Of a stretch of 64,000 nucleotides of DNA, positions 17,427 to 25,681 are shown piece by piece; positions within the stretch are counted from its first letter, which is position 1, and every line of letters begins with the position of its first letter. The notes under the pieces are model-generated. The model made no database searches. It was not told the DNA's origin and saw only the letters and a program-made list of their open reading frames with translations. The stretch is from Pseudomonas sp. PDM15 (lineage in GTDB: Bacteria > Pseudomonadota > Gammaproteobacteria > Pseudomonadales > Pseudomonadaceae). The position numbers and the translations under genes are program-made. The stretch lies in contig NZ_JACVAA010000003.1 in the NCBI RefSeq assembly GCF_014851565.1, positions 620,001 through 684,000 on the forward strand. Reading direction: 5' to 3'.

Positions 17427-18185
17427 ATGAACGCACTCACGACACTTTACCGACGCATGATGGCAAAACGCCTTCTCCTTGCCGGTGTTGTACCCGCTTT
17501 GGGCCTGCTCGGCTACAGCTCGCTGTACGCCGCGCCGCTGACCCTACCCGAAGAGCTTATCGGCGCTACCGAGGGCTTTCTTGAGTTCACCGTCGAGGAC
17601 TATCTAGAGCGTAGCGAAATCCCGGCACGCCATGAGATTCAGGTGAATTCGATCGATCCGAGATTGCGCCTCGCCGCCTGTGACAGCGATTTGACGCAGA
17701 GTCTGGAAAGCCCCGCTCAGCCTGTTGGTCGAGTCACCGTCCGGGTCAGCTGTGAAGGCACAACGCCTTGGACAGTGTTCATCCCCGCTCAGGTGCGCAT
17801 CTTCCGACCGGTGGCAGTACTAAAGAACCCGCTCAAACGCGACAGCATCATCGGTCCGGCGGATGTCGCCATGATCGAGCAGGACATCGGACTGCTCAAC
17901 CGAGGCTATATCAGTGATCCCGAGCAGGCCATCGGCAAAAAACTGACGCGTCCGCTTCAGGCAGATCAAGTATTGACTCCTGCAACCCTCCAGCTGGCGG
18001 AAAGCGTGCGCCGCGGCGATCAGGTGGTGATCGCCGCGCGTAGTGGCGGCATTAACGTGCGTGTGCAAGGCGAGGCCTTGTCCGGTGGGTCTCTTGGCCA
18101 GCAGATCAACGTGCGCAACCTAAGTTCGCAACGCGTGGTCAGAGCCAGGGTGATAGGCCCAGGGCAGGTAGAGGTGGGGATGTAG
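17427..18185 (+). CDS. flgA: Flagella basal body P-ring formation chaperone
   Basis: FlgA is the periplasmic chaperone for P-ring (FlgI) assembly. The 252-residue product has a hydrophobic signal segment (RLLLAGVVPALGLLGYSSLYA) and a C-terminal SAF domain (IIGPADVAMIEQDIGLL; ADQVLTPATLQ; GDQVVIAARSGGINVRVQGEA ... INVRNLSSQRVVRARVIGPG). Two cysteines in the mature part (ACDSDL; VSCEG) may pair. The start is uncertain: ATG 17427 gives MNALTTLYRR, but the sigma-54 promoter predicts transcription from about 17426, so a leaderless message or the in-frame ATGs at 17457/17460 must be considered; both leave an intact signal peptide. It is transcribed alone, away from cheVR, ahead of flgM. Confidence 0.95.
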   Translation: MNALTTLYRRMMAKRLLLAGVVPALGLLGYSSLYAAPLTLPEELIGATEGFLEFTVEDYLERSEIPARHEIQVNSIDPRLRLAACDSDLTQSLESPAQPVGRVTVRVSCEGTTPWTVFIPAQVRIFRPVAVLKNPLKRDSIIGPADVAMIEQDIGLLNRGYISDPEQAIGKKLTRPLQADQVLTPATLQLAESVRRGDQVVIAARSGGINVRVQGEALSGGSLGQQINVRNLSSQRVVRARVIGPGQVEVGM

Positions 18186-18253
18186 GCACGATTCTTGTAG
18201 CGCATATCCCTGACGATTTCCTACACTGTTAAATGACGCACACAATTGCGCCC

Positions 18254-18280
18254 TAAAGTTTCGACGGGACCGGCCGACAA
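18254..18280 (+). promoter_or_regulatory. FliA (sigma-28) promoter of flgM
   Basis: TAAAGTTT-N11-GCCGACAA differs from the sigma-28 consensus TAAAGTTT-N11-GCCGATAA by one base. It lies about 40 bases upstream of the flgM start. FliA control of its own antagonist is the expected circuit. Confidence 0.9.
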
Positions 18281-18318
18281 CCCAGTCAAGCGTCCAGATA
18301 CCGTCAGAGGTTTACAAC

Positions 18319-18660
18319 ATGGTTATCGACTTCAACCGGCTGAACAATGCCGCCAGCCCCGCCAACAGCGGGCGCACAGGCAATGCCCAGGCCAGCGGCC
18401 GTAACGAGGCTGTCAGCAGCACTCCGCAGAACGCGGCAAAGGTTGCCGACGAGCAGGCCACTGCCGGTAAGACTGGCGAATCCGTGCAGCTCAGCCGTGA
18501 AGCCCAGCAATTGCAGAAAGCCGGCGATAAGCTGCGCGACCTGCCGACCGTCGATAAAGAACGCGTCGCCAAGTTGAAGCAGGCCATTGCCGATGGCAGC
18601 TACCAGGTGGATGCCAAGCGCGTCGCCGGCAAGCTGCTCGATTTCGAATCCCAGCGCTAG
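18319..18660 (+). CDS. flgM: Anti-sigma-28 factor
   Basis: FlgM binds FliA and blocks late flagellar transcription until it is exported through the finished hook. The 113-residue product has the disordered Ala/Asn/Ser-rich N-terminal half and the conserved C-terminal sigma-binding helices: [20 protein letters not shown], then [21 protein letters not shown] and [13 protein letters not shown] FliA promoter lies just upstream and flgN follows after 49 bases, matching the flgMN operon of other Pseudomonas. Confidence 0.96.
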   Translation: MVIDFNRLNNAASPANSGRTGNAQASGRNEAVSSTPQNAAKVADEQATAGKTGESVQLSREAQQLQKAGDKLRDLPTVDKERVAKLKQAIADGSYQVDAKRVAGKLLDFESQR

Positions 18661-18709
18661 TCCCAGGGCTGCGCTGGGGGTGTTGGACGCCCGATCCCCA
18701 GAGCCCGCG

Positions 18710-19177
18710 ATGCAAAGTAACGATCTGCTGCAACTGTTCATCGAAGATATCGGCACGGCCCAGCGCCTGCTTGAGCTGATCGATGCCGAATTCCAGGCCA
18801 TGGGCGAACGCGACCTGCCGCGCCTGGAACAGATCCTCGGCGAGAAACTCCCTCTCCTCACCCTGCTCGACCAGCACGGCAGCGCACGCAGCAAACTGCT
18901 CAGCGAGCAGCAACTGAGCGCCGATCGCGCCGGCCTGGAAGCCTTTGCCGCCCGCCAAGCCAACGGTGCAGAGCTACTGACGCGCAGCGATGAGCTGAAC
19001 CAGCTGCTGGAAAGCTGCCGCGACGCCAACCAGCGCAATGGTCGGCTGATCCGCGCCAATCAGGCATCTCTAAAGAGCGTGCTCGGCATTCTCCGCGGCG
19101 GCGAGACGCCTGGGCTCTATGACAGCCGGGGCGGCGCCGCTAGAATCGCGCAGCAACGCCCACTCAGCCAGGCCTGA
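18710..19177 (+). CDS. flgN: Flagellar export chaperone for FlgK/FlgL
   Basis: A 155-residue, helical, acidic protein beginning [20 protein letters not shown], with [20 protein letters not shown] and a C-terminal [20 protein letters not shown]; the last segment is the family signature. FlgN keeps FlgK and FlgL export-competent in the cytoplasm. The ATG at 18710 is used because the upstream in-frame ATG at 18587 lies within flgM. The C-terminal tail after LGILRG (about 25 residues) is poorly conserved. It is in an operon with flgM. Confidence 0.93.
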   Translation: MQSNDLLQLFIEDIGTAQRLLELIDAEFQAMGERDLPRLEQILGEKLPLLTLLDQHGSARSKLLSEQQLSADRAGLEAFAARQANGAELLTRSDELNQLLESCRDANQRNGRLIRANQASLKSVLGILRGGETPGLYDSRGGAARIAQQRPLSQA

Positions 19178-19199
19178 GCCATAACAACAAGCACAGGGA

Positions 19200-19222
19200 C
19201 ATACCGGCAATATGCCAGTATG
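19200..19222. repeat. 10-bp inverted repeat upstream of flgZ
   Basis: CATACCGGCA-ATA-TGCCAGTATG is a 10-bp inverted repeat with one mismatch and a 3-base loop. It lies between flgN and flgZ, about 33 bases before the flgZ start. It has no following T-run, so an operator or RNA stem is more likely than a terminator. Confidence 0.45.
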
Positions 19223-19254
19223 CTAGTGCGGTAGTACCTGGAGATACCCGGATC

Positions 19255-19995
19255 GTGCCCAACCCATTCCTTGAGGACGATGGCCCACAGCCACCCAAGG
19301 TGCTTACCGCACCCTTGGAGATCTTTGCCAATCTGCGTTTGCTGCAGCAGAGCCATGATCCCCTCATTGTCATGTTCAAGGACCGCAACCTGCGGTTCCA
19401 GAGCTACCTGATCGAAATCGACCGCGATCGCGGCGTAATTGCTCTCGATGAAATGATTCCCAGCGATGGCGAGCGTTTCATGCAGAACGGCGAGCCGTTC
19501 CGTGTGGAAGGCTTTCACGATGGCGTGCGCATCGCTTGGGAGTGCGAAGACCCGGTGCAGATCGGCGAGCTGGACGGCTCGCGTTGCTACTGGAGCTACC
19601 TCCCGGAGCGGGTGACCTATCACCAGCGCCGCAACGCCTTCCGCGCAGCGCTCGGCCAGGGCCAGCTGGTCAACATCGAGCTGTCCGGCAGCAAGCTCAA
19701 TCCCGGCATTAAGGGCCAGATGCTGGATATCTCCGCTACCGGCTGCCGCCTGCGCTTCGCCGGTGATGTCAGCAGCCGCCTGCAGCCCGGCCAGGTCTAT
19801 GAGCGCTTCACCGCCATGTTGCCGATCGGCTCCATGACCACCGCCGGTGAACTGCGCCACGTGCACTATGCGGAGAAGGTCAACATGACCTTCGTCGGCC
19901 TGCGCTTCCACCGCATGAGCGGCCTGGAACAGCGCCAGGTGGAGCGCTTCGTCTATCAGCTACAGCGCGAGGCGCGCCGCGTCGAGCAGGAATAG
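19255..19995 (+). CDS. flgZ: YcgR-type flagellar brake protein, PilZ domain (c-di-GMP effector)
   Basis: A 246-residue protein with an N-terminal YcgR domain (residues about 15-115) and a C-terminal PilZ domain (about 121-240). The c-di-GMP-binding motifs are intact: RRNAFR at 125-130 (RxxxR) and DISATG at 158-163 ([D/N]xSxxG). When bound to c-di-GMP, proteins of this type act at the motor to slow or bias swimming; in Pseudomonas the gene next to flgMN is called FlgZ. The start is GTG at 19255 with TGGAG about ten bases upstream. It follows flgN by 77 bases and may have its own promoter. Confidence 0.94.
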   Translation: MPNPFLEDDGPQPPKVLTAPLEIFANLRLLQQSHDPLIVMFKDRNLRFQSYLIEIDRDRGVIALDEMIPSDGERFMQNGEPFRVEGFHDGVRIAWECEDPVQIGELDGSRCYWSYLPERVTYHQRRNAFRAALGQGQLVNIELSGSKLNPGIKGQMLDISATGCRLRFAGDVSSRLQPGQVYERFTAMLPIGSMTTAGELRHVHYAEKVNMTFVGLRFHRMSGLEQRQVERFVYQLQREARRVEQE

Positions 19996-20009
19996 CCTGC
20001 CTGCGCCAA

Positions 20010-20037
20010 CCAGAGGCCGCCCACGGGCGGCCTCTGG
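20010..20037. terminator. GC-rich hairpin between convergent flgZ and the PuuA-like gene
   Basis: CCAGAGGCCGCCC / GGGCGGCCTCTGG form a stem of about 12 bp with a very short loop in the 46-base gap between the two stop codons. The T-run after it is short, but the position suits a bidirectional terminator. Confidence 0.65.
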
Positions 20038-20041
20038 CGTT

Positions 20042-21385
20042 TCAGGCCTGGGCTCCCAGCACCCTTCGCTCCCAGGGCGTGATCTCGTCCAGGTAGCTCA
20101 TCAGCTCCATGCCCTTGCTGGCGCAATAGCCGCCGACGAATTCCTCACCAAACCACTGCCGAGCCAGCGAACTGTCCTGCAGGCGCTGCAAGGCAGCATG
20201 CATGGTGCACGGTAGGCTGAGCGCAGGCGGCACTTCGAATTCGCCCTGGACCGGCGCGCTCGGCTCCAGCCGTTGCTGCAGACCATGCAGGCCGGCGGCC
20301 AGGCTGGCAGCAATGGCCAGATAGGGATTGGCATCGGCCCCGGGCAGACGATTCTCCACCCGCCGCGCCGCAGGCCCGCTGGCCGGGATACGCAGCCCGG
20401 CGGCACGGTTGTCGTGTGACCAGCAGGCATTGTTCGGCGAGGCGTAGGGATGACACAGGCGCTGGTAGGAATTCACATGCGGCGCGAACAGCAAGGTGAA
20501 GTCCGCCAGCGCCGCCTGCTGCCCGCCGATGAAGTGGAAGAAGGCCGGCGTCGCCGTGCCATCCTCGGCACTGAAGATATTGCGTCCACTGCCCTGCTCC
20601 ACCACGCTCTGGTGAATGTGCATGGAGCTGCCCGGCGTATGCGGCAGCGGCTTGGCCATGCACACCACCGCCAGACCGTGCTTGAGCCCGACCTCGCGCA
20701 GCAGATGCTTGAACAGGAAGGTCTGGTCGGCCACCTGCAGCAGGTCGCCGTGCAGCAGATTGATCTCGAACTGGCTGACGCCCATCTCGTGCATGAAGGT
20801 ATCGCGCGGCAGACCAAGCGCCGCCATGCAGCGATAGACCTCCTCGAAGAATGGCCGCAGTCCGTTGCCGGACGACACGCTGAACGCCGAGCAGCCGCTC
20901 TCGCGACTGCCGTCCAGGCCCAGCGGCGGCTGGAAGGGTCGATTAGCATCGAGATGTCGCTCGAAAACGAAGAACTCCAGTTCGGTGGCCACCACCGGTT
21001 GCCAACCACGCTCGGCATAGCCAGCCAATACGCGCTTTAGCAGGCCGCGGGTGGAGAGCCCGGAGCTGCGCCCATCCAGTTCGTCGGCATCGCAGATGGC
21101 GATGGCCCGCGGTGACTCGCTCCAGGGCAGGCGGAAAACTCGCTCAGGGGAGGTGGTGAGCATCAGATCCCCGTCGTCGCTACCGTAGAAACGCGCCGGC
21201 GGATAGCCGCCCATGATGCACTGCAACAGCACTCCTCGCGCCAGCTGCAAGCGGCGGCCTTCGATAAAGCCCTCTGCAGTCATCACCTTGCCCCGCGGCA
21301 CCCCGTTGAGGTCGGCGGTGACACATTCGATCTCGGTTATCCCGGACAAGCGCTCTGCGAGCGCACTACGGCCGTCGGTGCTCAT
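20042..21385 (-). CDS. Glutamine synthetase family ligase, gamma-glutamylpolyamine synthetase-like (PuuA/PauA type)
   Basis: A 446-residue GS-fold enzyme. It has the N-terminal beta-grasp (CVTADLNGVPRGKVM), the catalytic stretch ATELEFFVFE, the MGVSQFEINLLHGD region, SSMHIHQSV and the C-terminal SRVENRLPGADANPYLA-like block (here RRVENRLPGADANPYLAIAA). This subfamily ATP-dependently joins glutamate to putrescine or other polyamines or amines. P. aeruginosa has several PauA paralogues, one of them near flgZ, so this is likely its orthologue; the exact amine cannot be read from sequence. ATG 21385 (MSTDGRSALAERL) is chosen over an upstream in-frame start at 21424. It is convergent with flgZ. 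Confidence 0.85.
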   Translation of the reverse strand: MSTDGRSALAERLSGITEIECVTADLNGVPRGKVMTAEGFIEGRRLQLARGVLLQCIMGGYPPARFYGSDDGDLMLTTSPERVFRLPWSESPRAIAICDADELDGRSSGLSTRGLLKRVLAGYAERGWQPVVATELEFFVFERHLDANRPFQPPLGLDGSRESGCSAFSVSSGNGLRPFFEEVYRCMAALGLPRDTFMHEMGVSQFEINLLHGDLLQVADQTFLFKHLLREVGLKHGLAVVCMAKPLPHTPGSSMHIHQSVVEQGSGRNIFSAEDGTATPAFFHFIGGQQAALADFTLLFAPHVNSYQRLCHPYASPNNACWSHDNRAAGLRIPASGPAARRVENRLPGADANPYLAIAASLAAGLHGLQQRLEPSAPVQGEFEVPPALSLPCTMHAALQRLQDSSLARQWFGEEFVGGYCASKGMELMSYLDEITPWERRVLGAQA

Positions 21386-21461
21386 GACTGCAATCCCTGT
21401 GGTTGATCCGTACAAAATACGCATCGGCCGTTCAAGATATCAAGCAGCCAAAAGAGATGGA

Positions 21462-21698
21462 TCAGCGCAGGAAGGCTACAACCTGATCGGCGTCGAAGGG
21501 CCAGTCGAGCTCGGCGCCGTTGTCGTTGCGACGCAGCACCGGAATACGCAAACCGTATTGCTCGACCCAGTCCTCGCGCTCGGCGATGTCCACCAGTTCG
21601 ACCAGCAGGCCATGTTCGACGAAGGGCATCAGCAACGCCTCGGCCACCTCGCAGAGGTGGCAGCCGAGGGTGCCGAAGAGTTGGCATTCAGGGGGCAT
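21462..21698 (-). CDS. Glutaredoxin-like small thiol protein
   Basis: A 78-residue thioredoxin-fold protein with CHLC at residues 13-16 (CxxC) in LFGTLGCHLCEVAEALLMP and a cis-Pro segment GLRIPVLRR. It matches the short glutaredoxin-like family (DUF836/YruB type) rather than classical glutaredoxin. Its partner is unknown. ATG 21698 with GGAG six bases upstream is favoured over a TTG at 21713. It is about 76 bases upstream of the PuuA-like gene, on the same strand. Confidence 0.85.
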   Translation of the reverse strand: MPPECQLFGTLGCHLCEVAEALLMPFVEHGLLVELVDIAEREDWVEQYGLRIPVLRRNDNGAELDWPFDADQVVAFLR

Positions 21699-21744
21699 CG
21701 CGCGCGTCTCCAATCAATCAGAGACGCAGTCTAGCACCCGCCGC

Positions 21745-22887
21745 TCAGGCCTCCTCGGCCGGCGCGTTCTGCAGCATGCCCTGCAGACCGTCGAGCAGGC
21801 GGCCGTTGAGTTCCTTGGCCTTCTCCAGCAGCGATCCGTCGAAACGCTCGTCGAGACTAAAGCCTCCGTCCAGCAGCTGCTCCAGGGTGCCCTTGGCATC
21901 TTCCGATACCTTGTCGGCGGTGCGCAGCGCATCGAGCAGGCCACGGGCGTAGTCGATCAGGTCGTCGTTCACCGCACTGGCCGCCTGACCACCCTGCTGG
22001 GCCACGGCGCCATAGGCATCGGTAGCCTGACGCACGCTGGTCTGGGTCAGTTGCAGCGACATCGAAGCCAGTTGCGAGCCATCCATATTCAGCTGCATGG
22101 CGCGGTCGAAGGCGCCCGCCAGATTGCCCGAATAAAAGTCGCTGGAAATGTCCTGCACCTGCTTGAACAGATCTTCCAGGGCAGCGCGCTCTTCATCGTC
22201 CAGCTCGCCTTCCACCTGCACCTGCCAGCCCCCGATCTGCATGCTGCCGGAGCTGCTGCTGGCGCTGGCCACGGAACCATTGCCGTTGCTGGCCGCAGCC
22301 GCACTGCTCTGCGACCAACTGGCGGAGGCGCTGGCGATGGAAATATTCAGGCGGTCGCCATCGCGGGTGGTGACCTGCATATCGAAGGTCTCGGCCTGAG
22401 CGGCGAAACGCTCGCTGCGCGCGGCCACGGCGACAGTGTTGCCACCACCGCTGGCGGGAGTCTTGGCGCCGTAGTCGGACTCTAGGCCTTTCAGGCCGTT
22501 CTGAATCTTGTCGTAGGTGGCATTGATGTCTTCCGCCACCTTGCCCTTGAGCACGCCCATGCCGTCGAGAATCTTGCGTGCTTCCTCGAAGCCTTTCTCC
22601 ACGCCCTCACGGGCCTGGGCCAGCAGGCTTTCCAGCTTGGAAGTGTCGGCGCCGGCGGCGGCTTCGCTTTTCAGGCGCTGCTCGATGAAGCCGAGCACAC
22701 GGTCCGCCACCTTATCGGGCGTGAAGTCCTCGCGCTTGCCGTCCAGTGCGCCCGGCTCCAGGCCCAGGCGATTGGCCAGGCGGTTGGCCAGCGTGCCCTG
22801 CGCATCCACATGGCCGCGCGGGTTGGCCAGGGTATTGATGCCAGTGGGGCGGGAATGCGACGGGGAAAGGGAAGCCAGAGTATTCAT
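21745..22887 (-). CDS. DUF5610 domain protein, possibly FliA-controlled
   Basis: A 380-residue cytoplasmic protein without signal peptide or membrane segments. It opens MNTLASLSPSHSRPTGINTL and carries the DUF5610 region (LANRLGLEPGALDGKREDFTPDKVADRVLGFIEQRL) at about residues 35-90. Then come AREGVEKGFEEARKILDGMG, a Ser/Ala-rich middle (SWSQSSAAAASNGNGSVA) and an acidic helical end (WQVQVEGELDDEERAALEDL). No function is established for the family that I can name. ATG 22887 is chosen since an upstream in-frame start at 23082 would lie before the predicted promoter. A FliA-like promoter at 22919-22945 suggests a link to motility. Confidence 0.8.
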   Translation of the reverse strand: MNTLASLSPSHSRPTGINTLANPRGHVDAQGTLANRLANRLGLEPGALDGKREDFTPDKVADRVLGFIEQRLKSEAAAGADTSKLESLLAQAREGVEKGFEEARKILDGMGVLKGKVAEDINATYDKIQNGLKGLESDYGAKTPASGGGNTVAVAARSERFAAQAETFDMQVTTRDGDRLNISIASASASWSQSSAAAASNGNGSVASASSSSGSMQIGGWQVQVEGELDDEERAALEDLFKQVQDISSDFYSGNLAGAFDRAMQLNMDGSQLASMSLQLTQTSVRQATDAYGAVAQQGGQAASAVNDDLIDYARGLLDALRTADKVSEDAKGTLEQLLDGGFSLDERFDGSLLEKAKELNGRLLDGLQGMLQNAPAEEA

Positions 22888-22918
22888 GATGAAGTACCAA
22901 GCAGGGTGAACTGCCTCT

Positions 22919-22945
22919 TTGACGGCAGGTACCCTGGAAAATTGA
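22919..22945 (-). promoter_or_regulatory. FliA-like (sigma-28) promoter of the DUF5610 gene
   Basis: On the minus strand TCAATTTT-N11-GCCGTCAA has the right 11-base spacing and 12 of 16 matches to TAAAGTTT-N11-GCCGATAA. A start of transcription near 22910 would leave a leader of about 25 bases. Confidence 0.5.
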
Positions 22946-23035
22946 GGCAAAACCGACCAATGGCCACCTTGACCGAGAGCATGGACGCCCCGCTGCCGCT
23001 TCGGCATGCTCGCAGGCAATCGAAGGAGAATCGCC

Positions 23036-24994
23036 TTGTTCGCCGATCTGTTGATCATCCTGGCCTGCTCGCTGCTGGTCATTGCCCTGTTCCGTCGCCT
23101 GCGCCTGCCGCCGGTGCTCGGCTACCTCTGCGTCGGTCTGCTGGTGGGGCCGGCGGCGCTGAACTGGATAGGCTCGGCCCGGGACCTGCCGCGGCTGGCC
23201 GAGCTGGGCGTGGTGTTCCTGCTGTTCAGCCTCGGTCTGGAATTCTCCCTGCCGCGCATGCTGGCGTTGCGGCGTACCGTGTTCGGCCTGGGCAGTCTGC
23301 AGGTCGCCCTGTGCGGCCCGGCCCTCGGCGCCCTGCTCTATCTGGGCGGCGTGGCGCCGACCAGCGCCGCGGTGCTCGGCCTGGGCCTGGCGCTCTCCTC
23401 CACCGCCATCGTCGGCAAGGAGCTGGTCAGCCTCGGCGAGGTATTCAGCGGCCATGGCCAGAACGCCATGGGCGTGCTGCTGTTCCAGGACCTGGTGGCG
23501 GTATTGCTGCTGACCCTGGTGCCCGCCATTGCCGGGCACGGCGGCGAGCCCTGGTACCTGGCCATCCCATTGACGCTGGGCAAGACCGTGCTGCTGTTCC
23601 TCGGCCTACTGCTGGCCAGCCGCTGGTTGCTGCCAAAGCTGTTCCACGAGGTGGCGCAATCCCATTCCGCCGAGCTGTTCGTCATGCTCGCCCTGGTCAT
23701 CGTCCTGCTCACCGCCTGGCTCACCCATATGCTCGGCCTGTCCATGGCCCTGGGCGCCTTCCTCGCCGGCATGCTGCTGGGCGAAAGCCACTACCGCCAC
23801 CAGATCGAGGCGGATATCCGTCCGTTCCGCGACATCCTCCTCGGCCTGTTCTTCGTCTGCGTGGGCATGCTGATCGACCTCAAGCTGTTCGCCGAACAGG
23901 GCTGGGTCATCCTCGGCGCCACACTGCTGCTGCTCGCGCTCAAGGGCGGCCTGGTGGCCGTGTTGGTCAAGGTTCGCGGCGAGAGCGGCGAGACGGCCTG
24001 GCGCAGCGGCCTGGCCCTGGCCCAGGCCGGCGAGTTCTTCTTCGCCCTGGTGGCGCTGATGCGTCAGCAGCAGATGCTGGACGCACCGCTGGCCGGACTG
24101 CTGCTGGCCGCCGCGTTCTGCTCCATGGCGCTGACTCCGCTGCTGCTGCGCGCCGCGCCGCAGCTGGCCGCGCGCCTGCGCCGTACACCGGGGCGCGAGA
24201 GTCATCTGGAGGAAATCGCCAGCCACAGTGCGGAGCTGCAGGGCCATGCGGTGATCTGCGGCTACGGCCGGGTCGGCCAGTCCATCGGCCGTTTCCTGCA
24301 GCGCGAGGGCCAGGTCTTCGTTGCCCTCGACGACGACCCGGTGCGGGTCGAGGAAGCCAGCGCCGGCGAGAACAACGTGCACTACGGCGACTCGCGCCGG
24401 CGCGATCTGCTGGAGGCCGTCGGCATCGCCCGCGCGCGCCTGCTGGTGGTGGCCGTGGACAAGACCGACGTGGCCCTGGTCATCGTCGAGCAGGCGCGCC
24501 TGCATTGCCCCGATCTGCCTATCCTGGTGCGCACCCGCGACGATAGCCGGTTCGCCGAGCTGCAGGCGGCGGGCGCCAGCGAGGTGGTGCCGGAGGTGCT
24601 GGAGTCCAGCCTGATGCTGGCGTCTCACGCCCTGGTGATGCTCGGCACTCCCCAGCAGCGCGTGCAGCAGCATCTGGACGAGGTACGCAGCAATCGCTAT
24701 CGCCTGCTGCACGGCTTCTACCACGGCGCCCAGGCCAATCTGGTGGACGCCCAAGGCCAGCCGCGCATGCTCCTGCATGCGGTGAACCTGCCACCGGATG
24801 CCCACGCCTGCGGCCGCTGCCCGACCGATATGCAGCTGGAGGCCCTAGGGTTGGAAGTGCAGGCGGTGCGCCGCGATGGCGTCGATCTGCCAATCGAGAA
24901 ACGGCCCCAGCTGCAAGGGGGCGATACGGTGTTACTGTCCGGCCCGCTGCAGGCCATCGAAGCCGGAGAGGCGCGCCTGCTCGGCGGCGACTGA
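23036..24994 (+). CDS. KefB/KefC-type monovalent cation:proton antiporter (CPA2)
   Basis: A 652-residue inner-membrane protein. Residues about 1-380 form 12-13 membrane segments of the Na/H exchanger fold, with the CPA2 motif GLALSSTAIVGKEL and GAFLAGMLLGESHYRHQIEAD. Residues about 400-520 are a Rossmann TrkA-N (RCK) domain (AVICGYGRVGQSIGRFLQRE; LDDDPVRVEEA), followed by a TrkA-C end. It probably exchanges K+ or Na+ for H+, gated by nucleotide binding. The TTG at 23036 is taken as start: AAGGAG is seven bases upstream, while ATG 23006 has no ribosome site. It is convergent with the TetR gene, one base apart, and divergent from DUF5610. Confidence 0.88.
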   Translation: MFADLLIILACSLLVIALFRRLRLPPVLGYLCVGLLVGPAALNWIGSARDLPRLAELGVVFLLFSLGLEFSLPRMLALRRTVFGLGSLQVALCGPALGALLYLGGVAPTSAAVLGLGLALSSTAIVGKELVSLGEVFSGHGQNAMGVLLFQDLVAVLLLTLVPAIAGHGGEPWYLAIPLTLGKTVLLFLGLLLASRWLLPKLFHEVAQSHSAELFVMLALVIVLLTAWLTHMLGLSMALGAFLAGMLLGESHYRHQIEADIRPFRDILLGLFFVCVGMLIDLKLFAEQGWVILGATLLLLALKGGLVAVLVKVRGESGETAWRSGLALAQAGEFFFALVALMRQQQMLDAPLAGLLLAAAFCSMALTPLLLRAAPQLAARLRRTPGRESHLEEIASHSAELQGHAVICGYGRVGQSIGRFLQREGQVFVALDDDPVRVEEASAGENNVHYGDSRRRDLLEAVGIARARLLVVAVDKTDVALVIVEQARLHCPDLPILVRTRDDSRFAELQAAGASEVVPEVLESSLMLASHALVMLGTPQQRVQQHLDEVRSNRYRLLHGFYHGAQANLVDAQGQPRMLLHAVNLPPDAHACGRCPTDMQLEALGLEVQAVRRDGVDLPIEKRPQLQGGDTVLLSGPLQAIEAGEARLLGGD

Positions 24995-24995
24995 G

Positions 24996-25553
24996 TCAGA
25001 CGCCGGCGGCGCTCAGCAACACCTCGGCCGCCGCCTTGGCCTGTAGGGCCTGGTCGCCGGGGCCCTGCACATGGGCCATGCTCAGCGCCCCTTCCAGAAG
25101 GAACTGCAGCTGCCCGGCCAATTGCTCCGCCTGGGGCGCTCGCAGCGCGTGCAACAGCTCGCGGAAATGCCCACCAAAAGCCGCCTTGAACCCCGCCGCC
25201 TGGCGATGGATCGGGTGCTCGCGGTCATGAAACTCCGCCGCCGCATGAATGAAGCTGCAGCCGCAGAAATCGCGTTCATTGATCCATGCATGCAGGCCGT
25301 CGAAGGTCAGCAGCAGCGCCTCCCGCGGCGGCCTGGCGGCGCGCAGCTGGGCCAGGTTGCCGAGAGTCTCGCGCTCGCGCTCTTCGAGCACGGCGAGGAT
25401 CAGCTCATCCTTGGAGCGGAAGTGCTTGTACAGGGTCATCTTGGCCACCCCGGACTCTGCCAGGATGCGGTCGATGCCCGTGGCGTGGTAGCCCTCGCGG
25501 GCGAACAGGCCTTGGGCGGTGCTGATCAATTGTTCGCGTTTGCTCGATGCCAT
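24996..25553 (-). CDS. TetR family transcriptional regulator
   Basis: A 185-residue repressor-type protein. The N-terminal HTH (REQLISTAQGLFAREGYHAT; RILAESGVAKMTLYKHFRSK) is residues about 6-55 and the C-terminal ligand domain is all helical. FCGCSFIHAAAEF contains two Cys, a possible thiol-reactive site. ATG 25553 follows GGAGGGCCCG. It is divergent from a glutathione S-transferase gene, with a perfect palindrome between them (25631-25644), so it probably regulates itself and the GST. Confidence 0.92.
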   Translation of the reverse strand: MASSKREQLISTAQGLFAREGYHATGIDRILAESGVAKMTLYKHFRSKDELILAVLEERERETLGNLAQLRAARPPREALLLTFDGLHAWINERDFCGCSFIHAAAEFHDREHPIHRQAAGFKAAFGGHFRELLHALRAPQAEQLAGQLQFLLEGALSMAHVQGPGDQALQAKAAAEVLLSAAGV

Positions 25554-25630
25554 CGGGCCCTCCAAGTGGCGGACATTATGCGGGCGGTGATGACCGTCGC
25601 TCCAGTTCGGAAAAATCTCGCTTGAAATAT

Positions 25631-25644
25631 ACAGACCTGTCTGT
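25631..25644. promoter_or_regulatory. Palindromic operator between tetR-type gene and GST gene
   Basis: ACAGAC-CT-GTCTGT is a perfect 6-bp inverted repeat in the 128-base divergent region. Sites of this shape are common TetR-family operators. It lies about 37 bases before the GST ATG. Confidence 0.7.
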
Positions 25645-25681
25645 CTAATATCGAGTCACATTCACCCGCGAGACTCATCCC

